Assembly: GCA_964623895.1 (NCBI GenBank)
Contig: CAZUWA010000048.1
Span: 1-6,674 of the forward strand
Length of the DNA stretch: 6,674 bases
Direction: 5' to 3'
Source of the DNA: UBA11512 sp964623895
GTDB taxonomy: Bacteria > Bacillota > Clostridia > Oscillospirales > CAG-272
The notes beneath the pieces were generated by a model. It was not told the DNA's origin and made no database searches. It saw only the letters and a list, made by a program, of their open reading frames with translations. Within the stretch, counting starts at the first letter, position 1. Every line of letters starts with the position of its first letter. Both the position numbers and the translations under genes were made by a program. Positions 6,229 through 6,674 of this stretch are shown in pieces.

Positions 6229-6257
6229 ATTATACACCCAAAATCGCATTTTGTCAA
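6229..6257 (-). promoter_or_regulatory. SigA-type promoter of the B12 riboswitch operon
   Basis: TTGACA (6252-6257) and TATAAT (6229-6234) on the minus strand are perfect consensus boxes separated by exactly 17 nt. The predicted start is near 6222, some 14 nt before the aptamer's P1 helix. Such a strong constitutive promoter fits control by the riboswitch rather than by a transcription factor. Confidence 0.9.
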
Positions 6258-6297
6258 CAGATTTGCCCTCGACCTTAAAATAATGTCGGCAAACAGC

Positions 6298-6337
6298 AAA
6301 AATTCACCTCTATCGTCTTGAGAACGATAGGGGTGAA
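6298..6337 (-). terminator. terminator of the GGGtGRT-family gene
   Basis: On the minus strand, TTCACCCCTATCGT pairs with ACGATAGAGGTGAA (14-position stem with one C-A mismatch, 7-nt loop), followed by five T. It lies about 20 nt past the gene's stop codon. Read on the plus strand the mismatch becomes a U-G pair and the stem is followed by CTTTT, but no plus-strand gene precedes it. Confidence 0.85.
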
Positions 6338-6357
6338 CTTTTAAAAACCATTATAGA

Positions 6358-6674
6358 TCAAGCCTTAGAAGCTTCTTCGATTGCAACCGCAACCGCAACG
6401 GTCATACCGACCATGGGGTTGTTACCCGCGCCAATAAGACCCATCATTTCTACGTGTGCCGGAACGGAAGAAGAACCTGCGAACTGTGCATCGGAGTGCA
6501 TTCTGCCCATGGTATCGGTCATGCCGTAAGAGGAAGGACCGGCTGCCATATTGTCGGGGTGAAGGGTTCTGCCCGTGCCACCGCCGGATGCAACGGAGAA
6601 GTATTTCTTGCCGTTTTCGATCGCCCACTTTTTGTAGGTGCCTGCAACGGGATGTTGGAATCTGGTGGGGTTGG
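6358..6674 (-). CDS. GGGtGRT-family protein, C-terminal fragment (runs off right edge)
   Basis: The last 104 residues plus stop; the 5' part lies beyond the window, and the frame stays open to the edge. The eponymous motif is present as SGGGTGRTLHPDN (residues 29-41 of the fragment). Around it are NPTRFQHPVAGTYKKWA, GPSSYGMTDTMGRMHSD, and a hydrophobic, Ala/Gly/Val-rich end, MMGLIGAGNNPMVGMTVAVAVAIEEASKA in two parts (GLIGAGNNPMVGMTV then AVAVAIEEASKA). This matches the conserved GGGtGRT family (PF14057), known mainly from anaerobic Bacillota, of about 330 residues and unknown function. No catalytic role is claimed here. It is terminated by its own hairpin and appears transcriptionally separate from the B12 operon. 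Confidence 0.85.
   Translation of the reverse strand, partial: NPTRFQHPVAGTYKKWAIENGKKYFSVASGGGTGRTLHPDNMAAGPSSYGMTDTMGRMHSDAQFAGSSSVPAHVEMMGLIGAGNNPMVGMTVAVAVAIEEASKA

Noticed and set aside
6262..6293. Imperfect stem-loop (TTTGCC/GGCAAA plus GAC/GTC) between the terminator and the B12 promoter
   Set aside because: It has a 3-nt bulge and a long loop and no T-run after it on the minus strand. It sits upstream of the transcription start, so it is probably incidental.

Overview
The window looks like a stretch of chromosome from a Gram-positive clostridial bacterium (Bacillota, class Clostridia). The evidence is near-consensus SigA promoters, strong AAGGAGG ribosome binding sites, two lipoproteins with signal peptidase II-type leaders, a B12-controlled ECF S-component, a TerB-N/TerB-C protein paired with a DUF2791-type ATPase, and a GGGtGRT-family protein. 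The exact taxon cannot be read from the window. There are no rRNA or tRNA genes, insertion sequences or CRISPR arrays. By eye, codon and base use are similar throughout.

Layout from left to right: (1) The first 96 codons of alaS (alanyl-tRNA synthetase) are on the minus strand and run off the left edge. They are preceded by a structured leader of about 140 nt and a SigA promoter. (2) A two-gene minus-strand operon has its own promoter (TTGACG-17-TATAAT). The first gene encodes a 514-residue protein with TerB-N and TerB-C type regions, and the second a 446-residue P-loop ATPase of the DUF2791/BrxD-like type. The ATPase start lies inside the end of the TerB gene, so the two are translationally coupled. 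(3) A divergent plus-strand gene encodes a CapA/PGA_cap-family lipoprotein. (4) A strong hairpin separates it from the next, convergent operon. (5) A minus-strand cobalamin-uptake operon consists of a consensus promoter, a B12 riboswitch with a recognisable aptamer and a closing P1 stem, an intrinsic terminator acting as the switch, a small lipoprotein with a transcobalamin-like DUF4430 domain, and an ECF-transporter S-component. (6) A terminator is followed by the last 104 codons of a GGGtGRT-family protein on the minus strand, which runs off the right edge.

Two systems deserve attention. The TerB/ATPase pair resembles known stress or defence-associated ensembles but has no helicase, methyltransferase or nuclease beside it here, so it is either a minimal form or has partners elsewhere. 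The B12 operon joins a secreted transcobalamin-like lipoprotein to an ECF S-component. ECF systems classically lack an extracellular binding protein, so this lipoprotein is a good candidate for a capture protein that hands B12 or a precursor to the S-component.
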